Part shown: in pieces, positions 8,459 through 23,588 of the stretch
Numbering within the stretch: the first letter of the stretch is position 1
Layout: each line of letters begins with the position of its first letter
Source: Nitrobacter winogradskyi
GTDB lineage: Bacteria; Pseudomonadota; Alphaproteobacteria; Rhizobiales; Xanthobacteraceae
Reading direction: 5' to 3'
Assembly: GCF_006539545.1 (NCBI RefSeq)
Contig: NZ_BJNF01000086.1
Location: 1-45,183 of the forward strand
Length of the DNA stretch: 45,183 bases
Made by a program: the position numbers and the translations under genes
The notes under the pieces: generated by a model
Seen by the model: the letters and a program-made list of their open reading frames with translations, nothing else
What the model was told of the DNA's origin: nothing
Databases searched by the model: none

Positions 8459-8573
8459 TTTGTAGCGGCTGCTCGCAAGACCGGCGGCGGTCACAGTACC
8501 CATTTGTCAGGACCGGGCTAGGCGCGAAGCGTGTTTTGCGCGGATCACTAGGCCATCCCAACCTTCCAACCTG

Positions 8574-8620
8574 TCCACGTCGTCAAGGCGTGGATGCCCG
8601 GCACGGGGCCGGGCATGACG
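8574..8620. repeat. Dispersed repeat of the GTCATGCCCGGC / CCACGTC family
   Basis: TCCACG (8574-8579) pairs with CGTGGA (8589-8594). A second stem, TGCCCGGC with GCCGGGCA, follows at once. The element ends directly before the GGAG that serves fabI, so two stable stems sit just upstream of the fabI ribosome binding site. Related copies lie at 3341-3423 and 18243-18332. Confidence 0.7.
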
Positions 8621-8630
8621 GAGTTTCCAC

Positions 8631-9464
8631 ATGACACACCTGATGCAAGGCAAGCGCGGCCTGATCATGGGCGTCGCCAACGACCACTCGATCACCTGGG
8701 GCATCGCCAAGACGCTGGCCGCCCACGGCGCGGAGTTGGCCTTCACCTATCAGGGCGAGGCGCTGGCCAAGCGGGTGCGGCCGCTCGCCGAATCGGTTGG
8801 CAGCAAAATGGTGCTGCCGTGCGACGTCGAGGACATCGCTTCTGTCGACAAGGTGTTCGCCGATATCGGCAAGGCCTGGGGCAAGATGGATTTCCTGGTC
8901 CATGCCATCGCGTTCTCCGACAAGAGCGAACTCAACGGCCGTTATGCCGACACGACGCGCGAGAATTTCGCGCGCACCATGCTGATCTCGTGCTTCGCCT
9001 TCACCGAGGCGGCCAAGCGCGCCGCCGCCCTGATGGCGGATGGCGGCAGCATGCTCACGCTGACCTATAATGGCGGCGACCGCGCGATGCCGAACTACAA
9101 TGTGATGGGCGTGGCTAAGGCGGGGCTGGAAGCATCGGTGCGCTATCTGGCAGTCGATTTCGGCGCGCGGAACATTCGCGTCAATGCCATTTCGGCCGGC
9201 CCGATCCGCACGCTGGCCGGCGCCGGCATCGGCGATGCGCGCTTCATGTTCGCGTTCCAGCAGAAACATTCGCCGCGGGGACGCGGCGTCAGTCTCGACG
9301 AACTCGGCGGCGCCGGGCTTTATTTATTGTCGGATCTGTCCGGCGGAGTCACCGGCGAGATTCACTTCGTCGATTCCGGCTACAACATCATCGCGATGCC
9401 GCAGCCCGACGCGTTGCGCAGCGAAGGCATGAGCAACGGCGCGCCGAACGACGCGGCGAAGTAG
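8631..9464 (+). CDS. fabI: Enoyl-ACP reductase FabI (NADH)
   Basis: Catalyses the last reduction of each fatty acid elongation cycle and is the target of triclosan-type inhibitors. The 277 aa short-chain dehydrogenase has GVANDHSITWGIA (14-26) as the cofactor loop. The FabI-specific tyrosine pair and lysine are Tyr146, Tyr156 and Lys163 in YNGGDRAMPNYNVMGVAK, at the same numbers as E. coli FabI. The ATG at 8631 follows GGAG; an in-frame ATG lies 12 nt later. It is third in the fabA-fabB-fabI run, 172 nt after fabB, with a repeat in that gap. Confidence 0.95.
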   Translation: MTHLMQGKRGLIMGVANDHSITWGIAKTLAAHGAELAFTYQGEALAKRVRPLAESVGSKMVLPCDVEDIASVDKVFADIGKAWGKMDFLVHAIAFSDKSELNGRYADTTRENFARTMLISCFAFTEAAKRAAALMADGGSMLTLTYNGGDRAMPNYNVMGVAKAGLEASVRYLAVDFGARNIRVNAISAGPIRTLAGAGIGDARFMFAFQQKHSPRGRGVSLDELGGAGLYLLSDLSGGVTGEIHFVDSGYNIIAMPQPDALRSEGMSNGAPNDAAK

Positions 9465-9470
9465 GTCCTG

Positions 9471-9600
9471 GAGTCTTTCACCGTTCCGTGGAGACGGTGA
9501 AAGACTTTATCTTTTTCATTTGACGGGTTTTCTTCACGCGAACCGGATTCCATCCTTAGGGCTCAAGCCCGAGGACATGCTTCGCTCGAAAACGCTATAG
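9471..9600. repeat. Mosaic repeat, second hairpin type, possible fabI terminator
   Basis: AGTCTTTCACCGT (9472-9484) and ACGGTGAAAGACT (9494-9506) form a perfect 13-bp stem followed by TTATCTTTTTC, which looks like a rho-independent terminator for fabI. It starts 6 nt after the fabI stop. The usual core then follows (TTTTCTTCACGCGAACCGGATTCC), the CCTTAGGGCTCAAGCCC insert, and GCTCGAAAACGCTATAG. The same hairpin type recurs at 37905-37942. Confidence 0.8.
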
Positions 9601-9642
9601 AAGCAGCGCGCGGCAGTCGTCCTCTTCCGCGGTGAGGCTGTA

Positions 9643-10239
9643 TCAGCCTGCCGCGATTTTCTCCGCGCGTTGAAACGCCGGCCGCGCCACGCAACGGTCG
9701 ATGTAGCGATCGAAAGCTGGCCGCGGCGGCACCATCTTGAACTGGCGGATCGCAAAGTTCAGTCCGGAGCCGATCACGATGTCGGCGGCGGAGAAGTCGT
9801 CGCCGAGAATCCACGGCCCCTTTTCCACGGCCTTGTCGAGCACGTCGAACACCTGCGTGGCGTCCCCCCATGCGGCCGTGCTCGATGGCACCTGGAGCTT
9901 GGCGAAGATCTGGAGCAGCGCCGGTTCAATGCAGCTCGGTCCGAAGAACAGCCATTGCAGATATTTTGCCCGGCGCGCATCCCCGAGGGGCGGGGCCAGC
10001 TTCGCATCCGGGAAACGCTCGGCGACGTAGGCGCAGATCGCCGCCGCTTCGGCGATCGCGATGTCACCGTCGGTCAGCGCGGGCACCTTGCCCATCGGGT
10101 TGATGGCGAGAAATTCCGGTGTCTTCTGCGCGCCGGTGGAGATGTCGATCAGAGTCCGCTCATAGGGTTGACCGCTTTCCTCCATCAGCCAGAGCGCGGT
10201 GAACGAGCGCGAGCGCGGCGACCAGTAGAGTTTCATCAT
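9643..10239 (-). CDS. Glutathione S-transferase family protein
   Basis: A 198 aa cytosolic GST-fold protein. The N-terminal thioredoxin-like half starts MMKLYWSPRSRSFTALWLMEE and contains MGKVPALTDGDIAIAEAAAICAYVAERFP, whose Glu-Ala pair replaces the usual Glu-Ser that contacts glutathione. The helical C-terminal half includes LGDDFSAADIVIGSGLNF, the GST_C core motif. AAGGA precedes the start. It lies downstream of katG on the same strand but behind a terminator, so it is probably a separate unit. Substrate unknown. Confidence 0.88.
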   Translation of the reverse strand: MMKLYWSPRSRSFTALWLMEESGQPYERTLIDISTGAQKTPEFLAINPMGKVPALTDGDIAIAEAAAICAYVAERFPDAKLAPPLGDARRAKYLQWLFFGPSCIEPALLQIFAKLQVPSSTAAWGDATQVFDVLDKAVEKGPWILGDDFSAADIVIGSGLNFAIRQFKMVPPRPAFDRYIDRCVARPAFQRAEKIAAG

Positions 10240-10299
10240 CGAACAGCGGTCCTTTCGTCAGGCGGTCCCGCATAAACAGGAGGGGATGGCCATACCGCT

Positions 10300-10336
10300 A
10301 TAATAAAAAGCCCCTGCGGGAAATCGCAGGGGCTTT
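10300..10336 (-). terminator. Rho-independent terminator of katG
   Basis: The 12-nt arms AAAGCCCCTGCG (10307-10318) and CGCAGGGGCTTT (10325-10336) enclose a 6-nt loop. On the minus strand the stem is followed by TTATTATAG. It lies about 20 nt after the katG stop. Confidence 0.85.
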
Positions 10337-10357
10337 GGTTGAGGTGTGTTGTCGCGA

Positions 10358-12804
<2,447 letters not shown>

Positions 12805-13719
12805 ATGGTGACCCTCAGACAACTCCGCTACCTCGCCGCGCTCGCCCGCCACGGTCATTTCGGGCGCGCAGCCGAGGCGTGCGCCATCACCCAGCCGGCG
12901 CTGTCGATGCAGATCCGGGAACTGGAACAGTTTCTTGGCGTGACGCTGGTGGAACGGCGGCCGGGCGAGGTGATGCTGACCGAAATCGGCCGCGAGATTT
13001 CCCGCCGCGCCGAGGACGTGCTGGCCTCAGCGCGCGATCTCGTCGATTTCGCCCGCCATCGCGGCCGCCCTCTGACAGGACGCCTGACCCTCGGCATTAT
13101 TCCGTCGCTCGCGCCGTATCTGCTGCCGCGCATCCTGCCGGCGCTTCAGTCGCAATTTCCGGAGCTCGAACTGGAATTGCGCGAGACGCAGACCCGGCTG
13201 CTGGTCGAGGAGGTCAAGGGCGGCATGCTCGACGCCGCCATGCTGGCGCTGCCACTCGGCGAGCCCGATATCGATACGCTTGAGCTGTTCAACGATCTGT
13301 TCCTGCTCGCGGTGCCGGCGAGCGATCCTCGGCCTCGCGGACGCCGCGTGGCGGCGCGCGACATCGATCAAACGCGGCTGATCCTGCTGGAGGATGGCCA
13401 CTGCCTGCGCGATCAGGCTCTCGCGTTCTGCGCCACGATTCCGCGGGGACCATCGCCCGGCGCGACCGGCATGACGTTCGGCGCGTCCAGCCTTGCCACG
13501 GTGATGCAGATGGTGGCCGGCGGCTACGGTCTGACGCTGATCCCGCAGATCGCCGCCGATGTCGAGGCGCGCGACGAGCGCGTCAAGATTCTGCGGCTTC
13601 AGGATCCGCAGCCCGGCCGTTGCATCGGGCTGGCGTTTCGCAAGACGTCGCCGCGCAGGGCCGATTTCGCGGCGTTGGGCGAGGTTGTGAAGGGATGTAT
13701 TGCGGCGAACCACTCTTGA
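12805..13719 (+). CDS. oxyR: Hydrogen peroxide-inducible activator OxyR (LysR family)
   Basis: LysR-type regulator of 304 aa that activates peroxide defence genes when a disulfide forms. The N-terminal helix-turn-helix lies in residues 18-40 (HFGRAAEACAITQPALSMQIREL). The redox cysteines Cys200 and Cys209 lie in EDGHCLRDQALAFC, almost the same sequence and numbering as the Cys199/Cys208 pair of E. coli OxyR. That separates it from generic LysR proteins. It is divergent from katG. Confidence 0.94.
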   Translation: MVTLRQLRYLAALARHGHFGRAAEACAITQPALSMQIRELEQFLGVTLVERRPGEVMLTEIGREISRRAEDVLASARDLVDFARHRGRPLTGRLTLGIIPSLAPYLLPRILPALQSQFPELELELRETQTRLLVEEVKGGMLDAAMLALPLGEPDIDTLELFNDLFLLAVPASDPRPRGRRVAARDIDQTRLILLEDGHCLRDQALAFCATIPRGPSPGATGMTFGASSLATVMQMVAGGYGLTLIPQIAADVEARDERVKILRLQDPQPGRCIGLAFRKTSPRRADFAALGEVVKGCIAANHS

Positions 13720-13801
13720 GTCGTCCGCTCGTGAGGGAGGGAGATCGCCGCGTCTGGTGAAGCACGTTCGCCGACGCGCGGCTCCAACGAAACGAACACA
13801 A

Positions 13802-13830
13802 TAAAAAAGGGCGGCTCGAAGCCGCCCCTT
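13802..13830 (-). terminator. Rho-independent terminator of the rimP-pnp cluster
   Basis: GGGCGGCT (13809-13816) and AGCCGCCC (13820-13827) form an 8-bp stem with a 3-nt loop, followed on the minus strand by TTTTTTATTG. It lies after pnp, behind a repeat. It may also slow transcription arriving from oxyR, but the plus side has no T run. Confidence 0.8.
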
Positions 13831-13869
13831 GGTCATTTTGTGACTGCACCTGATTCTATGCTTTGTGCT

Positions 13870-13940
13870 TTGACGCGTTTCTTCGCGCGAACCGGATTCC
13901 ATCGTCAAGCCCGGGGACATGCTTCGCTCGAAAACGCTAC
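13870..13940. repeat. Mosaic repeat, core with short insert, next to pnp stop
   Basis: TTGACGCGTTTCTTCGCGCGAACCGGATTCC, then the insert CAAGCCCGGGGACATG, then CTTCGCTCGAAAACGCTAC. No flanking hairpin module is present. It ends 4 nt before the pnp stop codon. Confidence 0.75.
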
Positions 13941-13944
13941 ATAC

Positions 13945-16101
<2,157 letters not shown>

Positions 16102-16448
16102 CGGATCCTTCTTTCATCGGATCCCGGAATGGCGGACGCCAGATGCCATAAGACCATGCCAAGATTGCGAGACGCTGGCGGTTAGCGCAGCGTCCGGCGA
16201 TCCTGCCATGGCCTCGAGGTGGAAAATGGCCTCGAGGTGGAAAATGGCGTTCGTCCCTTCCGGGGTGCGGGCGCCGGCCTCCGGCCTTTCGTCCCGCGCG
16301 GCTGGGCACGAAGCCCATTTGCGCCAGCCGCCGGAATGCGGCTGGGCTAACGCACAGGCGGACACGAACTCGCCGGTGCGGTGATATTCACCGGGCGTGG
16401 TGGATACGACGTTTCGCATCCGCCAGCCCGGGCCATGTGAGCGATCGA
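16102..16448. other. rpsO-pnp intercistronic leader with hairpins
   Basis: 347 nt with no convincing gene. CCAGCCGC (16324-16331) and GCGGCTGG (16338-16345) form an 8-bp stem without a T run. In many bacteria the pnp leader carries a stem-loop cut by RNase III through which PNPase controls its own mRNA; this hairpin is a candidate by position only. An 18-bp tandem duplication lies at 16208-16243. Confidence 0.4.
16208..16243. repeat. Tandem 18-bp duplication in the pnp leader
   Basis: ATGGCCTCGAGGTGGAAA occurs twice with no gap (16208-16225, 16226-16243), and the first five bases of a third unit follow. Confidence 0.9.
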
Positions 16449-16718
16449 TCAGCGGCGGATGCCGTGCTTTTCGAGCAGCGCCTTGTAACGCGCCTCGTCC
16501 TTCTTCTTGACGTAGTCAAGAAGCGAACGCCGCGTCGACACCAGCTTCAACAACCCGCGGCGCGAGTGATTGTCCTTGGTGTGAGTCTTGAAGTGCGCGG
16601 TGAGGTTGGCGATGCGTTCCGACAGGATCGCGACCTGAACCTCGGGCGAACCGGTATCACCGGACTTGTTGGCGCTGGTCTTGATGACTTCCGCTTTGCG
16701 TTCTGCGGTAATCGACAT
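16449..16718 (-). CDS. rpsO: 30S ribosomal protein S15
   Basis: Small-subunit protein that binds the central domain of 16S rRNA and nucleates platform assembly. At 89 aa it has the standard length, with conserved [33 protein letters not shown] and [12 protein letters not shown]. It lies 6 nt after truB in the cluster, followed by pnp, the same order as in E. coli. Confidence 0.98.
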   Translation of the reverse strand: MSITAERKAEVIKTSANKSGDTGSPEVQVAILSERIANLTAHFKTHTKDNHSRRGLLKLVSTRRSLLDYVKKKDEARYKALLEKHGIRR

Positions 16719-16724
16719 CGTAAA

Positions 16725-17801
16725 CTATCCTTGGCGATTGGGACTGGCGGTCAGTCCGGAGAGGTTGAACACGCGCTTGGGGATGAGTTCGCCATTGCCA
16801 AGCTCGGCGAGGGCCAGAAGCCGGCCCGCCACCGTGACATAGACTGTGCCGCTCATATTGGGCGCATCCCGTCCGCGCAACAAAACGGCCTGGCCCCGAT
16901 GGAGCCTTGCCGCATCCGCCCGTGTGACGGCCAGTGCCGGGATGTCGTCCAGCGCGGTCTCAACGGGCAAAAGCGCGTCGGCGAGGTTTCCCTCGCCAGA
17001 CGCGGCTCTATCGCACAAAGCCTGCAGATGTTCCAGCGGAATCATGCTCGTCTCGTCGAACGGGCCGACCAGCGTCCGGCGCAGCGCGCAGATATGGCCG
17101 TAGCAGCCCAGCAGCCGCCCCATGTCGCGGGCGAGCGCGCGGACATAGGTCCCCTTGCCGCATTCTGCCTCGAACACCGAATGTCCGCTATCCTGATGAT
17201 CGGCAAGGTTTAAATGGTGTATCTCGACCGGGCGGGGCGCCAGCGGCACGACCTCGCCGTCGCGCGCCAGATCGTAGGCGCGCTCGCCCTGGATCTTCAC
17301 CGCCGAATATTGCGGGGGGATTTGCTCGATCCTGCCGGTGAAGCTCGGCAGCAGCGCCATGATCGCCTCCGCCGTGGGACGCGCGGCGCTGGTCACAACC
17401 GCGCGGCCCTCGGTGTCGTCGGTGTCGCGTTCCTCGCCCCAGGCCACCGTGAAGCGGTAGCGCTTGCGGCCGTCCATCACGAACGGCACCGTCTTGGTGG
17501 CCTCGCCGAGCGCGATCGGGAGCCCGCCGGAGGCGAGCGGATCGAGCGTCCCGGCATGGCCGGCGCGCTTGGCGGAGAACAGCCGCTTCACCACCGCGAC
17601 CGCCTGGGTCGAGGTCATGCCGACCGGCTTGTCGAGCGCAACCCAGCCATGGACGTCACGCTTGTCGCGGCGCGGCTGGTTGTTGTGTTGTCTTTTCCGG
17701 ACCGGCGCGTTGAGAAAGTTATCGTCGGCCGCGGATTTATTTTTGTCGGCGCCGTTCGAATCGCTGATTTTGGAATCGATGGCGGCGTCAGGCGTGGTCA
17801 T
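16725..17801 (-). CDS. truB: tRNA pseudouridine-55 synthase TruB
   Basis: Makes pseudouridine 55 in the T-loop of tRNAs. The 358 aa protein carries the catalytic aspartate in HAGTLDPLASG, plus GWVALDKPVGMTSTQAV and IPPQYSAVKIQGERAY. About 50 residues before the family start (NNQPRRDKRDVHG) are polar, low in complexity and probably disordered. A C-terminal PUA-like end (SGTVYVTVAGRLLALAEL) is present. It starts 6 nt after the rbfA stop. Confidence 0.96.
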   Translation of the reverse strand: MTTPDAAIDSKISDSNGADKNKSAADDNFLNAPVRKRQHNNQPRRDKRDVHGWVALDKPVGMTSTQAVAVVKRLFSAKRAGHAGTLDPLASGGLPIALGEATKTVPFVMDGRKRYRFTVAWGEERDTDDTEGRAVVTSAARPTAEAIMALLPSFTGRIEQIPPQYSAVKIQGERAYDLARDGEVVPLAPRPVEIHHLNLADHQDSGHSVFEAECGKGTYVRALARDMGRLLGCYGHICALRRTLVGPFDETSMIPLEHLQALCDRAASGEGNLADALLPVETALDDIPALAVTRADAARLHRGQAVLLRGRDAPNMSGTVYVTVAGRLLALAELGNGELIPKRVFNLSGLTASPNRQG

Positions 17802-17807
17802 GATCGG

Positions 17808-18221
17808 TCAGCTTTCGTCGGTATCCGGTGCGAGGTCTCTCTGTACCGCAGGAGTTCTCAATAACTTCTCGATACGTTCCGCTTCGTCGAATCGCTCGTC
17901 GACCCGGAAGCGGATGTCAGGTGCAAATTTTAGGTTAACGCGTCGCGCGACTTCGCCGCGCAGGAATTTTCTGTTGCGATCCAGCGCATCGATCACGTCA
18001 GCGGTGTCGTGACCGCCGAGCGGCATCACGTAGATTGTCGCGAGCTTGAGGTCGGCCGACATGCGGACTTCGGGCACGGTGACAAGGTGTCCTTCAAGAA
18101 CGGGATCATGAACCTGACCCTGTGCCAGGATATCCGCGATCGCGTGACGCACGGTTTCCGCGACGCGCAACTGGCGGTGCGAGCCGCCGGGATGTTTCTC
18201 TGGCTGGTGACGACGCGGCAT
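17808..18221 (-). CDS. rbfA: 30S ribosome-binding factor RbfA
   Basis: KH-fold factor that helps mature the 5' end of 16S rRNA and is needed for growth in the cold. It has 137 aa from the ATG at 18221 ([20 protein letters not shown]), with AAGGA at good spacing. [13 protein letters not shown] and [19 protein letters not shown] match the family. The frame runs 51 nt further upstream into repeat sequence, which is not coding. It lies between infB and truB. Confidence 0.94.
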   Translation of the reverse strand: MPRRHQPEKHPGGSHRQLRVAETVRHAIADILAQGQVHDPVLEGHLVTVPEVRMSADLKLATIYVMPLGGHDTADVIDALDRNRKFLRGEVARRVNLKFAPDIRFRVDERFDEAERIEKLLRTPAVQRDLAPDTDES

Positions 18222-18242
18222 GAACGTCCTTCGAAAACACTC

Positions 18243-18332
18243 GTCATGGCCGGGCCTGTCCCGGACATCCACGTCTTTTTCTTCCTGTAGAGTTTCTCAA
18301 GACGCGCATGCCCGGACGAAGCCGGGCATGAC
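18243..18332. repeat. Dispersed repeat of the GTCATGCCCGGC / CCACGTC family, two facing halves
   Basis: GTCATGGCCGGGCC...CATCCACGTCTT and, after a spacer, CAAGACGCGCATGCCCGG...CCGGGCATGAC face each other, so the whole unit can fold as one long stem with internal stems. It lies within the cluster between infB and rbfA. Confidence 0.7.
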
Positions 18333-18373
18333 GTCGCATTCGAGTTGATCCGACGCTCTTGTGAGATTTGGAC

Positions 18374-20986
<2,613 letters not shown>

Positions 20987-21054
20987 TCAGCAGTCCCAAT
21001 CTTGTTGCGCCGTACGCGTTCGCACGGGTCGTGTCGTTAGAATTCTTGCCGTAT

Positions 21055-21720
21055 TCAGCTGTCCTGCCGCTGCCCGCCATCCTGGTATCGAACCAGTGTC
21101 TGGCTGCGCTGCTGGAAAGTCCTGCCCGCCGGACCTGCGAGCAGGGCAGCATGTATCACATTTGCCCTGCCAAGTGCCAAATCCAATTCTGCCGAGTTCA
21201 GGGCGGTGACAACCGGGATTTCCCGCGCTCCCCCGGACCCGGCCGCTATTTTCCTGACGGCGGCGTCCAGTTTCCGGATTCCGTCGGCCGCGCCGTCCGC
21301 GGCGTGGAGCAGGGCAACCGCCTGACGACGAAGCAGCGCGTCCTCCACCTTCGCAAATCCCGCGACGACCTGACCGGCCTTGGCGGCCATGGCCAGCGCG
21401 TCCATTGCGCTGCGGACCATCAATTGCCGGGTGTCCTCAGCCAGCGAGGCCGGCACGCGGACGTCCCGCTTGAAGCCCCTGCTGAACTGGTTACGGCGGA
21501 CCGCCTCCGCAACAGCGGCGTGCGAGGCCGAAATCCACAAGCCCCGGCCGGGCAGCTTGCGCTTCAGGTCCGCGATTACCTCGCCCGAGGGTGATACCAC
21601 GAACCGGATCAATTCGCCGATCGGGCGCACCTGTCGGGTGACCGCGCACATCCGGGTCGTCGCGGACCTGTTGGTCCGCGGCCCCTGATCCAGATCTGCC
21701 GGGTCGGCGATCGCGAGCAT
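21055..21720 (-). CDS. YlxR/L7Ae-type RNA-binding protein
   Basis: A 221 aa protein of the nusA-infB cluster. The N-terminal YlxR (DUF448) domain is RMCAVTRQVRPIGELIRFVVSPSGEVIADLKRKLPGRGLWIS, about residues 20-75. A region resembling the L7Ae/L30e fold follows (about 100-200, VVAGFAKVEDALLRRQAVALLHAADGAADG). The start MLAIADPADLDQG follows GAGG at short spacing; the frame is open upstream but crosses repeats. Small YlxR proteins have been linked to RNA binding and to RNase P regulation, but the role of this fused form is not established. Confidence 0.88.
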   Translation of the reverse strand: MLAIADPADLDQGPRTNRSATTRMCAVTRQVRPIGELIRFVVSPSGEVIADLKRKLPGRGLWISASHAAVAEAVRRNQFSRGFKRDVRVPASLAEDTRQLMVRSAMDALAMAAKAGQVVAGFAKVEDALLRRQAVALLHAADGAADGIRKLDAAVRKIAAGSGGAREIPVVTALNSAELDLALGRANVIHAALLAGPAGRTFQQRSQTLVRYQDGGQRQDS

Positions 21721-21745
21721 GTCCTCAGCTTTCTCCCAGATCACG

Positions 21746-21776
21746 ATGGTTTTGGATCGGATCGATCCAAAACCAT
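21746..21776 (-). promoter_or_regulatory. Perfect 13-bp hairpin ahead of ylxR
   Basis: ATGGTTTTGGATC (21746-21758) and GATCCAAAACCAT (21764-21776) are exact inverse repeats around a 5-nt loop, inside the nusA-ylxR gap and 25 nt before the ylxR start. There is no T run, so it is not a standard terminator. On the minus strand the hairpin starts with ATG and reads an 11-codon frame, MVLDRSDPKPS, ending in TGA. Confidence 0.6.
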
Positions 21777-21850
21777 AAACGTGATCGATTCCAATATTTT
21801 GAGACGCGGGATGCGGGCGGAAAACCGCACCACACTTTTGCTCATCCCGC

Positions 21851-21957
21851 TCTAGAGCGTTTTCAAGCGAAGCGGACACCGGTTCGCGTGAAGAAAGCGC
21901 GTCAAATCAAAATCTGAGAGCCTCGCTTCTGATTCCGTCAGAAGCGACAGGGCTCTA
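21851..21957. repeat. Mosaic repeat: core plus hairpin module, inside the nusA cluster
   Basis: TCTAGAGCGTTTTCAAGCGAAGCGGACACCGGTTCGCGTGAAGAAAGCGCGTC is followed by the hairpin CGCTTCTGA-TTCCG-TCAGAAGCG and GGGCTCTA. It carries no insert. The nusA stop codon is 11 nt away. Confidence 0.8.
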
Positions 21958-21968
21958 AGGCGTTCGCT

Positions 21969-23585
21969 TCATTCGGCCGGCTGATCTTCAGCAGCGACAT
22001 CCTCAGCCTCCGCCGGTTTCGCGAGGTCGGCCTCGCTGATCCAGCCGGCACTCAGGCGAGCCTGCATGATGATGGCCTCGGCGTCCTCCCGCGAAATCTC
22101 GATGCCGTCGAAATAACCCGCGTGCTTGACCGCCTCGCCCTCCTTGCGTTCGGTCCAGCCGACCAGATCGTCGGTGGCGCAGCCGGCCAGATCCTCGATG
22201 GTCCTGACGTCGTTCTCGCCGAGCTTCACCAGCATCTTCGAGGTCACGCCGGGTACGGTCTTCAGCGCATCATCCACGCCAAGCTCCTTGCGTCTGTTTT
22301 CCAGTTCGGCTTCGAGCTGCTCCAGATACTCTCGGGCCCGGTTCTGCAATTCGGTCGCGGTTTCATCGTCAAAACCCTCGATGCCGGCGATTTCCCGCGT
22401 GTCGACCAGCGTCAGCTCTTCAACTGAGGTGAACCCTTCCGACGCCAGCAACTGGCCCACGACCTCGTCGACGTTGAGCGCTTCCATGAACATGCGGGTC
22501 GCATTCTCGAAGTCCGCCTGGCGTCGCTCCGATTCCTCCTGCTCGGTCAGGATGTCGATATCCCAGCCTGTCAGTTGCGAGGCAAGCCGCACGTTCTGTC
22601 CGCGCCGTCCGATCGCGAGCGACAACTGGTTGTTGGTATCGGGGACCACGACCTCGATCCGCTCGCGGTCTTCGTCGATCACGACTTTCGCGACCTCCGC
22701 CGGCGCAAGCGCGTTGACGACGAAGGTCGCGATATCCGGCGACCACGGGATGATGTCGATCTTTTCGCCCTGCAACTCGTTGACGACCGCCTGAACACGC
22801 GAGCCGCGCATGCCGACGCAGGCGCCGACCGGGTCGACCGAGGAATCACGCGACACCACGCCGATCTTGGCGCGGGAACCGGGGTCGCGCGCCACCGCCT
22901 TGATCTCGACAATACCGTCGTAGATTTCCGGCACTTCCTGCGTGAACAGCTTCACCATGAACTGCGGATGAGTGCGCGACAGGAAGATCTGCGGGCCGCG
23001 GGTTTCACGGCGCACGTCGAAGATATAGGCCCGGACGCGGTCGCCGTTGCGGAATACTTCGCGCGGCAGCATCTCGTCGCGGCGAATGACGGCTTCGCCG
23101 CGGCCGAGGTCGACGATCACGCTGCCGTATTCGACACGCTTGACGATGCCGTTGACGATATCGCCGATGCGATCCTTGAACTCCTGATATTGCCGGTCGC
23201 GTTCGGCCTCGCGCACCTTCTGCACGATCACCTGTTTGGCGGACTGCGCGGAGATGCGGCCATATTCCAGCGGCGGCAGCGTATCGGCGATGGTGTCGCC
23301 GATCTGTGCGCCGGGATTGGCTCGCTGGGCGTCCTTCAGCGAGATCTGGTTCGCGGCATTCTCGACCTGTTCGACCACCAGCATGTGGCGGGTGAGCTGG
23401 AGCTGTCCGGTCTTCGGGTGAATCTCCGCATGAACATCAGTCTCGCTGCCATACCGCGCCCGCGCCGCCTTCGCGATGGCGTCCTCCATCGCGGCGATCA
23501 CGATGCCGCGGTCGATGGTCTTTTCGCGCGCCACCGCGTCTGCGATCTGCAGCAGTTCGAGCTTATTGGCGCTGACGGCGGCCAT
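21969..23585 (-). CDS. nusA: Transcription termination/antitermination factor NusA
   Basis: RNA polymerase-associated factor controlling pausing, termination and antitermination. The 538 aa protein has the N-terminal polymerase-binding domain and S1 (GDIVNGIVKRVEYGSVIVDLG). The KH motifs are GACVGMRGSRVQAVVNELQGEKIDI and IGRRGQNVRLASQLTGW. Two C-terminal acidic repeat units follow (LLASEGFTSVEELTLVD, VKLGENDVRTIEDLAGCATDDL). It ends in an acidic tail. It starts 3 nt after rimP stops, so the two are translationally close. Confidence 0.97.
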   Translation of the reverse strand: MAAVSANKLELLQIADAVAREKTIDRGIVIAAMEDAIAKAARARYGSETDVHAEIHPKTGQLQLTRHMLVVEQVENAANQISLKDAQRANPGAQIGDTIADTLPPLEYGRISAQSAKQVIVQKVREAERDRQYQEFKDRIGDIVNGIVKRVEYGSVIVDLGRGEAVIRRDEMLPREVFRNGDRVRAYIFDVRRETRGPQIFLSRTHPQFMVKLFTQEVPEIYDGIVEIKAVARDPGSRAKIGVVSRDSSVDPVGACVGMRGSRVQAVVNELQGEKIDIIPWSPDIATFVVNALAPAEVAKVVIDEDRERIEVVVPDTNNQLSLAIGRRGQNVRLASQLTGWDIDILTEQEESERRQADFENATRMFMEALNVDEVVGQLLASEGFTSVEELTLVDTREIAGIEGFDDETATELQNRAREYLEQLEAELENRRKELGVDDALKTVPGVTSKMLVKLGENDVRTIEDLAGCATDDLVGWTERKEGEAVKHAGYFDGIEISREDAEAIIMQARLSAGWISEADLAKPAEAEDVAAEDQPAE

Positions 23586-23588
23586 GAC

